Assembly: GCA_030039815.1 (NCBI GenBank)
Contig: JASHUW010000181.1
Span: forward strand, 1-8,519
DNA: 8,519 nucleotides
Reading direction: 5' to 3'
DNA from: Alphaproteobacteria bacterium
GTDB lineage: Bacteria; Pseudomonadota; Alphaproteobacteria; ATCC43930; CGMCC-115725
Below, one piece after another: positions 1 through 6,076 of the stretch (its first letter is position 1; each line of letters begins with the position of its first letter). The notes beneath the pieces were generated by a model, which saw only the letters and a list, made by a program, of their open reading frames with translations, was not told the origin of the DNA and made no database searches. Position numbers and translations under genes: made by a program.

Positions 1-199
1 CCGCGCCCGGCGGACAGCCTCCGAGCGTACGACATTCGGCTACCAGCTCCGGCCCGGCGGCGCGATGGATCGCGCCGTCAACCCCGCCGCCGCCGAGCAG
101 GCTCGAATTCGCGGCGTTGACGATCGCGTCGACGGCGAGGCGTGTGATGTCGCCGCTGTCGAGCCAAATGCGCGGATGGCGTGTCGCGATCGCGGGCAT
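1..199 (-). CDS. Macro-domain protein, likely O-acetyl-ADP-ribose deacetylase / ADP-ribose hydrolase (partial, C-terminus off window)
   Basis: The first 66 residues are visible, starting MPAIATRHPRIWLDSGDIT; the gene runs off the left edge. They align by eye with the N-terminus of E. coli YmdB, a macro domain that hydrolyses O-acetyl-ADP-ribose and removes ADP-ribose from proteins. Visible motifs are GDIT at residues 16-19, the NAAN ADP-ribose-binding motif at 28-31, and the glycine-rich GGGGVDGAIHRAAG loop at 36-49. N31 and D41 match the catalytic N25 and D35 of YmdB. The ATG at 199 is the only sensible start, because an in-frame TGA lies two codons upstream and no other start codon precedes GDIT. 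No good Shine-Dalgarno is seen. A strong terminator ends only 16 nt upstream, so how the gene is transcribed is unclear. The family assignment is firm; the exact substrate is inferred. Confidence 0.9.
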   Translation of the reverse strand, partial: MPAIATRHPRIWLDSGDITRLAVDAIVNAANSSLLGGGGVDGAIHRAAGPELVAECRTLGGCPPGA

Positions 200-215
200 G
201 GCTCAGTCTAGCAGC

Positions 216-249
216 AAAAAGCGGGAACCGGGTGGATCCGGTTCCCGCT
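216..249 (-). terminator. Rho-independent terminator after the ECF sigma gene
   Basis: A perfect 12-bp stem (AGCGGGAACCGG at 220-231 pairing with CCGGTTCCCGCT at 238-249) encloses a 6-nt loop. Read on the minus strand it is followed at once by five T residues (220-216, the first being the last base of the stem). This is a textbook intrinsic terminator for transcription leaving the sigma-factor gene, which stops at 307. On the plus strand the hairpin is not followed by a T-run, so it acts in one direction. Confidence 0.88.
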
Positions 250-259
250 CGTTGCACCT

Positions 260-281
260 GGGCCGGCCGCACGGCCGGCCC
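260..281. repeat. GC-only inverted repeat (tandem GGCCGGCC motifs)
   Basis: Two 10-base arms, GGGCCGGCCG and CGGCCGGCCC, are separated by CA. They form a near-perfect palindrome between the sigma-factor stop and its terminator. In RNA it would fold into a very stable hairpin with a loop of about 4 nt. It lacks a T-run on either side, so it is not itself a standard terminator. It could protect the 3' end of the mRNA or be one copy of a dispersed palindromic repeat; only one copy is visible here. Confidence 0.6.
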
Positions 282-306
282 CCGTCTTCTATCGCTGACG
301 CTGACG

Positions 307-912
307 CTATGCCACCCGCGCGCGCCGACGATCTTTGATCGCCGGCGGATGGAAGGTGGTGCGAACTGAGGCTTCCGCCGGCGTACGCCGCGGCGTCGGG
401 CGGGCCATGACGGCTTCCGCCTGGCGGTCGGGGACGATGCCCATCAGCCGGCGCAACGCCTCGCGGCCGCGCGAGAGGCGCGAGCGCACCGTGCCGACCG
501 GGACGCCGATCACCTCGGCGACCGCCTCGTAGCGCATGCCTTCGAGGCCGACCAGCAGGATCACGGTGCGCTGCTCCTCGGGGAGCCGGGCGAGCGCGCG
601 GTCGAGATCGCGCAGCTCGAGGCGCTTCCCTTGGTCCGCCGACTTGGTGAGCGAGGGTTCGGTTTCGCTGATCGACACCGCGGCGCCTTCGCGCACGGCG
701 CGACGAACCTGATTGACATATTGGTTGTGCAGGATGGTAAAGAGCCAAGCGCGAAGGTCGGTTCCTTCCTTCCATAAATGGAGCTTGGCGAGGCCGCGCA
801 CCAGACAGTCCTGGACGAGGTCGTCAGCTGCCACGATGTCGCGGGTCAGCGCGCGAGCGTACCGACGCAGGCGCGGTATTTCGGCTTCAATCCGTTCTCG
901 GAGGTCGGCCAT
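307..912 (-). CDS. ECF-family RNA polymerase sigma factor (sigma-70 family)
   Basis: A 201-residue extracytoplasmic-function sigma factor, which directs RNA polymerase to a specific stress or envelope regulon. Region 2 spans about residues 10-75 and includes DDLVQD (30-35) and the GTDLRAWLFTILHN stretch (50-63). Region 4 spans about 100-157, with LPEEQR (110-115) and a helix-turn-helix ending GTVRSRLSRGREALRRLM (140-157). Region 3 is absent, as usual for ECFs. A basic tail of about 43 residues with no recognisable domain follows region 4. I chose the ATG at 912 because AGGAG lies 7 nt upstream and the product then begins just before region 2; the reading frame stays open upstream to 1041 but that extension is not sigma-like. 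No anti-sigma gene adjoins it in this window. It recalls alphaproteobacterial ECFs of the EcfG/SigT neighbourhood, but I cannot assign the ECF group. It is divergent from the response regulator at 1091. Confidence 0.92.
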   Translation of the reverse strand: MADLRERIEAEIPRLRRYARALTRDIVAADDLVQDCLVRGLAKLHLWKEGTDLRAWLFTILHNQYVNQVRRAVREGAAVSISETEPSLTKSADQGKRLELRDLDRALARLPEEQRTVILLVGLEGMRYEAVAEVIGVPVGTVRSRLSRGREALRRLMGIVPDRQAEAVMARPTPRRTPAEASVRTTFHPPAIKDRRRARVA

Positions 913-919
913 TCGGCTT

Positions 920-924
920 CTCCT
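920..924 (-). promoter_or_regulatory. Ribosome binding site that fixes the sigma-factor start
   Basis: AGGAG on the minus strand, 7 nt before the ATG at 912. The longer in-frame ATG at 1041 lacks such a site and would also begin upstream of the candidate promoter's predicted transcription start. Confidence 0.75.
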
Positions 925-1010
925 GTTTTGGCGATCGGAAACTGCCCGATCCGGAGCGAGCGAAATGTAGCGATGGCCGGCAACCCGATGATGACAAGCC
1001 CGCTTCTTTT

Positions 1011-1035
1011 TGTAAGTAATTGTAACCAAATGTAT
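1011..1035 (+). promoter_or_regulatory. Three TGTA(A) direct repeats in 10-bp phase, candidate response-regulator binding array
   Basis: TGTAA at 1011, TGTAA at 1021 and TGTAT at 1031 repeat exactly once per 10 bp, giving the pattern TGTAA-N5-TGTAA-N5-TGTAT. OmpR/PhoB-family regulators bind as head-to-tail dimers to 5-6-bp half-sites spaced 10-11 bp apart, and the gene 55 bp downstream encodes such a regulator. The array also overlaps the downstream part of the candidate sigma-gene promoter on the other strand. Binding by this particular regulator is inference. Confidence 0.45.
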
Positions 1036-1050
1036 CGTCATTTCGGTTCC
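1024..1050 (-). promoter_or_regulatory. Candidate ECF-type promoter of the sigma-factor gene
   Basis: On the minus strand GGAACC (1050-1045) resembles the GGAAC -35 element used by many ECF sigma factors, including EcfG. A GGTT at 1027-1024 lies 18 nt after GGAAC, where the EcfG consensus would have CGTT after 16-17 nt. It is therefore one base off in both sequence and spacing. If real, it would allow autoregulation of the sigma gene and leave a leader of about 105 nt containing a small hairpin (GATCGG 933-938 with CCGATC 946-951). Confidence 0.3.
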
Positions 1051-1090
1051 AACATGATTAGGTATCTATGCGCGATCAGGTTGCGAGCCG

Positions 1091-1813
1091 ATGAATGAAA
1101 CCGGCCATATCCTCGTGGTCGACGACCAGCAGGAGATTTGTGATCTCGTTCGCGAATATTTGTCGGACGAGGGTTTCCGCGTATCCACGGCGAATGACGG
1201 CGCCGGGATGCGCGAGACGATGGCCCGCGATACGGTCGATTTGGTGATCCTCGATCTGGTGCTGCGCGGCGAGGACGGGCTGCAGCTGGCGCGCGAGCTG
1301 CGCAGCCAATCGGACATCGGCATCATCATGCTGACCGGCCGCGGCGAGACGGTCGACCGGATCATCGGCCTCGAAATGGGGGCCGACGACTATCTGTCGA
1401 AGCCGTTCCATCTGCGCGAGCTCTTGGCGCGGGTGCGCAGTGTGCTGCGCCGCGGCTCCTCGCGCGGCGGCGGCGACAAATCCGGCGCGCCGCGGGCGCG
1501 TGTCAAGTTCTCCGACTGGACGCTCGACCTGGCCAGCCGCGAGCTGATGACGCCCTCAGGCGAGGACGTGCGACTCACCACCGGCGAATTCGAGTTGCTC
1601 GCCGCCTTCGTCAACCACGCCAACCAGGTTCTGTCGCGCGACCGTCTGCTCGATCTCTCGCGGCACCGTGAGGCCGGGCCGTTCGACCGCACGATCGACG
1701 TCCAGGTCGGCCGGCTGCGCCGCAAGCTCGAAGACGACCCGAAGAACCCCACCCTGATCAAGACGGTACGCGGCGGCGGTTACATCTTCACCCCGCCGGT
1801 CGAGAGCGAGTAG
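1091..1813 (+). CDS. OmpR/PhoB-family two-component response regulator
   Basis: A 240-residue DNA-binding response regulator. The receiver domain (about 5-120) has the acidic pair D11/D12, the phosphoacceptor D55 in VILDLVL, the switch threonine T82 in IIMLTGRGE, and the conserved K104 in LSKPF. A linker rich in S, R and G leads to a winged-helix Trans_reg_C domain (about 138-235), with the recognition region DRTIDVQVGRLRRKLEDD and the terminal hairpin IKTVRGGGYIFTPPV. The usual proline after the phosphorylation loop (LPGEDG) is arginine here (R59). The ATG at 1091 starts at the normal distance before the receiver; its Shine-Dalgarno is weak. No histidine kinase is adjacent: the gene downstream is convergent urtE, and upstream is the divergent sigma factor. 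The gene is therefore orphan within this window, and the signal it answers is unknown. It ends 6 nt from the urtE stop. Confidence 0.93.
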   Translation: MNETGHILVVDDQQEICDLVREYLSDEGFRVSTANDGAGMRETMARDTVDLVILDLVLRGEDGLQLARELRSQSDIGIIMLTGRGETVDRIIGLEMGADDYLSKPFHLRELLARVRSVLRRGSSRGGGDKSGAPRARVKFSDWTLDLASRELMTPSGEDVRLTTGEFELLAAFVNHANQVLSRDRLLDLSRHREAGPFDRTIDVQVGRLRRKLEDDPKNPTLIKTVRGGGYIFTPPVESE

Positions 1814-1819
1814 CCACCG

Positions 1820-2515
1820 TCACACCGTCAGGTACGTCCGTACCTCGGCCTCGTTCATCTCGCTGCCGCGGCCGGCAAGTACGACCTCGCCGCGTTCGAG
1901 CACGATGTAGGTGGAGGCGAGATCGCGGGCGAATTCGAAATACTGCTCGACAAGCAGGATCGCCATGTCGCCGCGCGCCACCAAGCTCTCGATCACGCGG
2001 CCAATATCCTTGATGATCGAGGGCTGGATGCCCTCGGTCGGCTCGTCGAGGATCAGCAGGCGCGGCTTCATGACCAGCGCTCGCGCGATCGCCAGCTGCT
2101 GCTGCTGGCCGCCCGACAAATCGCCGCCCTGGCGGCCCAGCATGCCCTTGAGCACCGGGAACAGCGTGTAAATCTCCTCGGGAATGCGTCGCTCGCCGCG
2201 CGGCAGGATGGCGAAGCCGGTCTCGAGGTTCTCGCGCACCGTCAGCCGCGGGAAAATCTCGCGGCCCTGCGGCACCAGCGCCAAGCCGGAGCGCGCCCGG
2301 TCATAGGGCGCGAGCCCGGTAATGTCCTTGCCCTCCCAGCGGATCTGCCCGGCGCGGATCGGCTGCAGCCCGAAGATCGCGCGTAAAAGGCTGGTCTTGC
2401 CGACGCCGTTGCGGCCGAGAATGCAGGTCGCCTCGCCTTTCTGCGCGGTCAGGTTGACGCGGCGCAGGGCCTGGCTGGCGCCATAATAAAGATCAAGACC
2501 CGCGACCTCGAGCAT
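1820..2515 (-). CDS. urtE: Urea ABC transporter ATP-binding protein UrtE
   Basis: A 231-residue cytoplasmic ATPase of the branched-chain amino acid/urea (HAAT) class, similar to LivF. It shows Walker A GRNGVGKT (34-41), Q-loop Q83 in LVPQGREIFP, ABC signature LSGGQQQQ (133-140), and Walker B LLILDEPTEGIQPSII (153-168). The usual H-loop histidine is replaced by glutamine (Q191 in LLVEQYFEF), which is normal for LivF-type subunits and not a defect. With UrtD it powers urea import through UrtBC. It is the last gene of the operon, starts 3 nt after the urtD stop, and its stop lies 6 nt from the convergent response regulator. The LSGGQQQQ and LDEPTEGIQPS motifs plus gene order separate UrtE from generic LivF. 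Confidence 0.95.
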   Translation of the reverse strand: MLEVAGLDLYYGASQALRRVNLTAQKGEATCILGRNGVGKTSLLRAIFGLQPIRAGQIRWEGKDITGLAPYDRARSGLALVPQGREIFPRLTVRENLETGFAILPRGERRIPEEIYTLFPVLKGMLGRQGGDLSGGQQQQLAIARALVMKPRLLILDEPTEGIQPSIIKDIGRVIESLVARGDMAILLVEQYFEFARDLASTYIVLERGEVVLAGRGSEMNEAEVRTYLTV

Positions 2516-2518
2516 CAG

Positions 2519-3292
2519 CTACCGCCCCAGATACACTTCGATGACGCGGGGGTCGTTCTGGATCGCGTCGATCGAGCCCTCGGCGAGCACCGCGCCTTCA
2601 TGCAACACGGTGACCTTGACCCCGAGCGCGCGCACGAAAGCCATGTCGTGCTCGACGACCACCACGCTGCGGGTCTTGTTGATCTCGCGCAACAGGTCGG
2701 CGGTTTCTTCCGTCTCGGCGTCGCTCATCCCGGCCACCGGCTCATCGACCAGCAGGAGGTGCGGCTCCTGGGCCAACAGCATGCCGATCTCCAGCCACTG
2801 TTTTTGCCCATGCGACAGATCGGCCGCGGGGCGGTCGCGGTCGTCGACAAGGCGGATCGTCGCCAGCAGCTCATCGAGCCGCACGCGCTCAGCGGGCGTC
2901 TCCTTGGCCCACAGCGCGAAGCGCGGGTTGCGGTCGCCGGCCAGCGACAAGAGCAGGTTGTCGTGCACCGACAGCGGCTCGAACACGGTCGGCCGCTGGA
3001 ACTTGCGGCCGATGCCGAGCCGGGCGATCGCCGGCTCGTCGAGCCGCGTCAGATCGACATTGTCGCCGAACACGACGCGCCCGGTATCGGGCCGGGTGCG
3101 GCCGGTGATGACGTCCATCATCGTCGTCTTGCCGGCGCCGTTGGGGCCGATGACCGCGCGCATCTCGCCGGGCTCCAGGACCAGCGACAGCTCGTTCAGC
3201 GCCTTGAAGCCGTCGAACGAGACGGTGACGCCGTCGAGATAGAGCAGCGAGTTGCCGCTCAACGTGCTGCCGGCTTGGGCCGCGTCGCTCAT
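2519..3292 (-). CDS. urtD: Urea ABC transporter ATP-binding protein UrtD
   Basis: A 257-residue ATPase, partner of UrtE and similar to LivG. Motifs are Walker A GPNGAGKT (49-56), Q-loop Q99 in GRKFQRPTVF, the UrtD-typical signature LSHGQKQWLEIGMLL (159-173) in place of LSGGQ, Walker B LLLVDEPVAGM (179-189), and the H-loop histidine H215 in VVVEHDM. The ATG at 3292 is preferred: it overlaps the urtC stop as ATGA, has GGGAG about 8 nt upstream, and gives a normal-length protein. The reading frame stays open upstream to 3472, but that part lies inside urtC and encodes low-complexity Arg/Gly-rich sequence. The overlap implies translational coupling of UrtC and UrtD. Confidence 0.95.
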   Translation of the reverse strand: MSDAAQAGSTLSGNSLLYLDGVTVSFDGFKALNELSLVLEPGEMRAVIGPNGAGKTTMMDVITGRTRPDTGRVVFGDNVDLTRLDEPAIARLGIGRKFQRPTVFEPLSVHDNLLLSLAGDRNPRFALWAKETPAERVRLDELLATIRLVDDRDRPAADLSHGQKQWLEIGMLLAQEPHLLLVDEPVAGMSDAETEETADLLREINKTRSVVVVEHDMAFVRALGVKVTVLHEGAVLAEGSIDAIQNDPRVIEVYLGR

Positions 3293-4419
3293 CCGGCGAT
3301 CTCCCGCGCCGCGGATTTCGCGGCGGCCGCGCCCGGCTCGGCCTCGGCCCCCGCCGTGGTCGAACGCGCCGCGAAAAGGCCGATGATCCCGCGCGGCAGG
3401 AGCAGCGTCACGAGGATGAACAGGCCGCCGATCGCGAACAGCCAGACTTCCGGCAGTGCGCTCGTGAGCCACGTCTTGCCGAGGTTGACCAGCACCGCGC
3501 CAAGGATCGCCCCGGCGAGCGTGCCGCGGCCGCCGACGGCGACCCAGATCACCGCCTCGATCGAATTGCCCGGCGCGAATTCCGACGGGTTGATGATGCC
3601 GACCTGTGGCACGTAAAGCGCGCCGCCGATCCCGGCGATCATCGCCGACAATACCCAGACCACGAGCTTGTAGGATTCGGGGCGGTAGCCGAGAAACCGC
3701 GTGCGCGACTCCGCGTCGCGCACCGCGATCAGCACCTTGCCGAAGCGCGACCGGGTCATCGCTCGGGCGAGCAGAAACGCGGCCGCCAGCACCACCGCGC
3801 TGATCAGCATCAGCCCGGCCGAGGTGGCCTCGCTGTTGAGCGGGATGCCGACGATGTCCTTGAAATCGGTCATCCCGTTATTGCCGCCGAACCCCATGTC
3901 GTTGCGGAAGAAGGCGAGCATCAGCGCATAGGTCAGCGCCTGGGTGATGATCGACAGATAGACGCCCGACACCCGCGAGCGGAACGCGAACCAGCCGAAG
4001 CCGAACGCTAGCAGCGCCGGCACCAGCATCGTCATCGGCAGCGCGAACCAGAAATGGTTGAAGCCCTGCCAGTACCAGGGCAGCTCCTTCCAGCCGATGA
4101 AGACCATGAAATCCGGCAGGATCGGGTTGGCATAGACGCCACGCGCGCCGATCTCGCGCATCAGGTACATGCCCATGCAGTACCCGCCGAGCGCGAAGAA
4201 CGCGCCGTGGCCCAGGGTCAGGATGCCGGCATACCCCCACACAAGGTCGATCGCCAGGGCGAGGATCGCGTAGCACAGGTACTTGCCGACCAGCGATATC
4301 ACGAAGCCCGGCACATGCGCCGCGCTCGCCCCCGGCGTCAGCAGGTTGAGCGCCGCCAGCAGCAGCGCCCCGCCGAGGATGCAGCCAAGGGTGATCGTCG
4401 TGAGCTTGTCGCGGAACAT
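3289..4419 (-). CDS. urtC: Urea ABC transporter permease UrtC
   Basis: A 376-residue inner-membrane permease of the LivM type, pairing with UrtB to form the urea channel. It has many hydrophobic segments, the first at about residues 7-28. The conserved block WGYAGILTLGHGAFFALGGY lies at about 61-80, and the cytoplasmic coupling loop AVRDAESRTRFLGYRPESYKL at about 232-252, where the ATPase docks. The C-terminal tail (about 350-376) is Ala/Glu-rich and probably cytoplasmic. The start is ambiguous: on the minus strand the codons TTG (4425), TTG (4422) and ATG (4419) come in a row, with GAGG 5, 8 and 11 nt upstream respectively. I give the ATG; the TTG at 4422 has the best spacing, and the choice changes only two residues. 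Its stop overlaps the urtD start. Confidence 0.95.
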   Translation of the reverse strand: MFRDKLTTITLGCILGGALLLAALNLLTPGASAAHVPGFVISLVGKYLCYAILALAIDLVWGYAGILTLGHGAFFALGGYCMGMYLMREIGARGVYANPILPDFMVFIGWKELPWYWQGFNHFWFALPMTMLVPALLAFGFGWFAFRSRVSGVYLSIITQALTYALMLAFFRNDMGFGGNNGMTDFKDIVGIPLNSEATSAGLMLISAVVLAAAFLLARAMTRSRFGKVLIAVRDAESRTRFLGYRPESYKLVVWVLSAMIAGIGGALYVPQVGIINPSEFAPGNSIEAVIWVAVGGRGTLAGAILGAVLVNLGKTWLTSALPEVWLFAIGGLFILVTLLLPRGIIGLFAARSTTAGAEAEPGAAAAKSAAREIAG

Positions 4420-4425
4420 CAACAA

Positions 4426-6072
4426 CTACGCCTCGGCAACCCGGCCCTTGAGCGGGAACAGCCCGCGCGGTCGGCGCTGGATGAACAGGATGAGGAAGAT
4501 GAGCACCAGGATCTTCGCGAGCACCGCGCCGGCGAAGGGCTCGACGAACTTGTCGACAATGCCGAGGATCATCGCGCCGAGCAGCGTTCCCCACAGATTG
4601 CCGACGCCGCCCACGACCACGACGATGAAGCTGTCGATGATGTAGTTCTGGCCGAGATTGGGGCTGACATTGTCGATCTGCGACAGCGCGACGCCGGCAA
4701 TTCCCGCGATGCCCGAGCCGAGGCCGAAGGTCAGCGCATCGATCACCGGCGTGCGAATGCCCATCGCCGCCGCCATGCGCCGGTTCTGCGTCACCGCGCG
4801 GATGCTGCGGCCAAGCCCGCCCCAGCGCAGCGCCGCCATCAGCGCGCCGAGCACCAAGAGCGCGAAGAGGATGATCCACAGCCGGTTGACCGTCAGCGTC
4901 AGCCCGCCGAGCTGCAGCGCGCCGCTCATCCACGGCGGCGACGAGACGTCCTGGTTCGTGGGCCCGAAAATGCTGCGCACCGCCTGCTGCAGGATGAGGC
5001 TCAGCCCCCAGGTGGCGAGCAGCGTCTCGAGCGGCCGGCCATAGAGAAACCGGATCAGCGTGCGCTCGATCAGCACGCCGAGCAGGCCGGCGACGAGAAA
5101 CGCCGCCGGGATGGCGAACAACAGGCCGAACTGGTCGAGCGCCGGCGCGAACGCGGCGATAAGCCGTTGCACCACAAAGGTCGTATAGGCGCCGACCATG
5201 ACGATCTCGCCATGCGCCATGTTGATGACGCCCATGACCCCAAAGGTGATCGCGAGGCCGGTGGCGGCGAGCAGCAGCACCGCGCCGAGGCTGATCCCGT
5301 AATAGACGTTCTCGGCGAGTCCCCAGAGCTGCAGCGTGTGGTCGATATCGTTGATCGCGGAGCTGACCGCCGAGGCAACTGTGGGCGGTTGGCCCTGCAG
5401 CGAAGCGAGGAGGTTGCGCGTCTGCAGATCGGCGCGCGCGGCCAACTCTTTCACCGCGGCCAAGCGGTCGGCCTCCGAGCCGCTGTCTGATTTCAGGAGC
5501 GAGGCCGCCCGCGCCTCGCGCAGCACGCGGGTGACGGCGGGGTCCGTCTCCTCGGCGAGCGCCTTGTCGATCAGCGCCAGCGCGCCGGGATCGGCCGATT
5601 GGTAGAGCGCCTCGGCGGATTTGCGCCGCGCCGCCGGGTCTTGCGAAAACAGGTCGAGCGCGCCTTCCGCGGTCTCGATCGCGCCGCGCACGGCGTCGCT
5701 GACGATGACCTTGCGCAGGTTGACCGGCGCCGGCGCGTCGACCGTGTCGCCGGTGCGGGCGTCGACATAGCCGCTGTCGGTCTTGATGAAGAGCGGCGTG
5801 TCGGGCCGCGGCCATTTCCATGCGAACAGCTTGCCGTCGCGCAGCGCGGCGATGACTGGCGCGGCGCGCGGGCTGCCCGACACCGCGAGCGCCAGCACGC
5901 CGCGTGCCTCGATATCCGCGGTGGTCGTGGCAATGTCGGCGAACGGGTCCGGCTTTGTCGCTTCGTCGGCGCGCGCCGCGCCGCAGAGCGCCGTCAGCAG
6001 GAACAGCAGCGCCGCGACAAAAGAACCGCGCGGGAGGGCGCGACCGCGACCCTCCCGCGGCGCCAGGACCAT
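4426..6072 (-). CDS. urtB: Urea ABC transporter permease UrtB
   Basis: A 548-residue inner-membrane permease of the LivH type. A basic N-terminus and hydrophobic core (about 17-31) end at a likely signal peptidase site, ARA|DE after residue 35. An extracytoplasmic helical region of about 210 residues follows, a hallmark that separates UrtB from plain LivH. The membrane domain begins near residue 256 with YYGISLGAVLLLAATGLA, then GVMGVINMAHGE (278-289). The coupling loop RAVTQNRRMAAAMGIRT is at 425-441, and VVVGGVGNLWGTLLGA at 485-500. The ATG at 6072 is the only start codon ahead of the signal peptide; an AAGG site lies 9 nt upstream within the urtA end, and the urtA stop is 4 nt away. A 10-bp hairpin forms 11 nt inside the coding region. 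Length is usual for the family. Confidence 0.95.
   Translation of the reverse strand: MVLAPREGRGRALPRGSFVAALLFLLTALCGAARADEATKPDPFADIATTTADIEARGVLALAVSGSPRAAPVIAALRDGKLFAWKWPRPDTPLFIKTDSGYVDARTGDTVDAPAPVNLRKVIVSDAVRGAIETAEGALDLFSQDPAARRKSAEALYQSADPGALALIDKALAEETDPAVTRVLREARAASLLKSDSGSEADRLAAVKELAARADLQTRNLLASLQGQPPTVASAVSSAINDIDHTLQLWGLAENVYYGISLGAVLLLAATGLAITFGVMGVINMAHGEIVMVGAYTTFVVQRLIAAFAPALDQFGLLFAIPAAFLVAGLLGVLIERTLIRFLYGRPLETLLATWGLSLILQQAVRSIFGPTNQDVSSPPWMSGALQLGGLTLTVNRLWIILFALLVLGALMAALRWGGLGRSIRAVTQNRRMAAAMGIRTPVIDALTFGLGSGIAGIAGVALSQIDNVSPNLGQNYIIDSFIVVVVGGVGNLWGTLLGAMILGIVDKFVEPFAGAVLAKILVLIFLILFIQRRPRGLFPLKGRVAEA
6029..6059 (-). other. GC-rich hairpin at the urtA/urtB junction
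   Basis: A perfect 10-bp stem (CGCGGGAGGG at 6029-6038 with CCCTCCCGCG at 6050-6059) and an 11-nt loop, beginning 11 nt downstream of the urtB ATG. There is no T-run, so it is not a complete terminator. Stable hairpins after binding-protein genes of ABC operons are known to slow 3' decay and keep the binding protein more abundant than the membrane parts. That role is inferred here. Confidence 0.5.
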
Positions 6073-6076
6073 GCCC

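Noticed and set aside
913..1041. N-terminal extension of the sigma factor to the ATG at 1041
   Set aside because: The extra 43 residues are not sigma-like, and the AGGAG at 920-924 supports the ATG at 912.
2100..2520. Missing H-loop histidine in UrtE read as a damaged ATPase
   Set aside because: The H-loop is in fact nearer the C-terminus (about 1943-1945) and Gln there is normal for LivF-type subunits.
3293..3472. N-terminal extension of UrtD to 3472
   Set aside because: It is Arg/Gly-rich shadow sequence of the urtC end; the ATGA overlap and GGGAG site fix the start at 3292.
2600..3616. Plus-strand open frame (about 338 codons) antisense to urtD
   Set aside because: No recognisable domain and it sits opposite well-defined ATPase motifs.
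4054..5490. Long plus-strand open frame (about 478 codons) antisense to urtB and urtC
   Set aside because: It is highly charged low-complexity sequence rich in Glu, Gln, Arg and His, without domains, and explained as a shadow of the permease genes.
3878..5821. Long open frame (about 647 codons) on the minus strand in another phase across urtB and urtC
   Set aside because: It is Arg/Ala/His/Gly-rich with no domain and lies in a different phase over two clear permease genes; GC-rich codons leave alternate frames free of stops.
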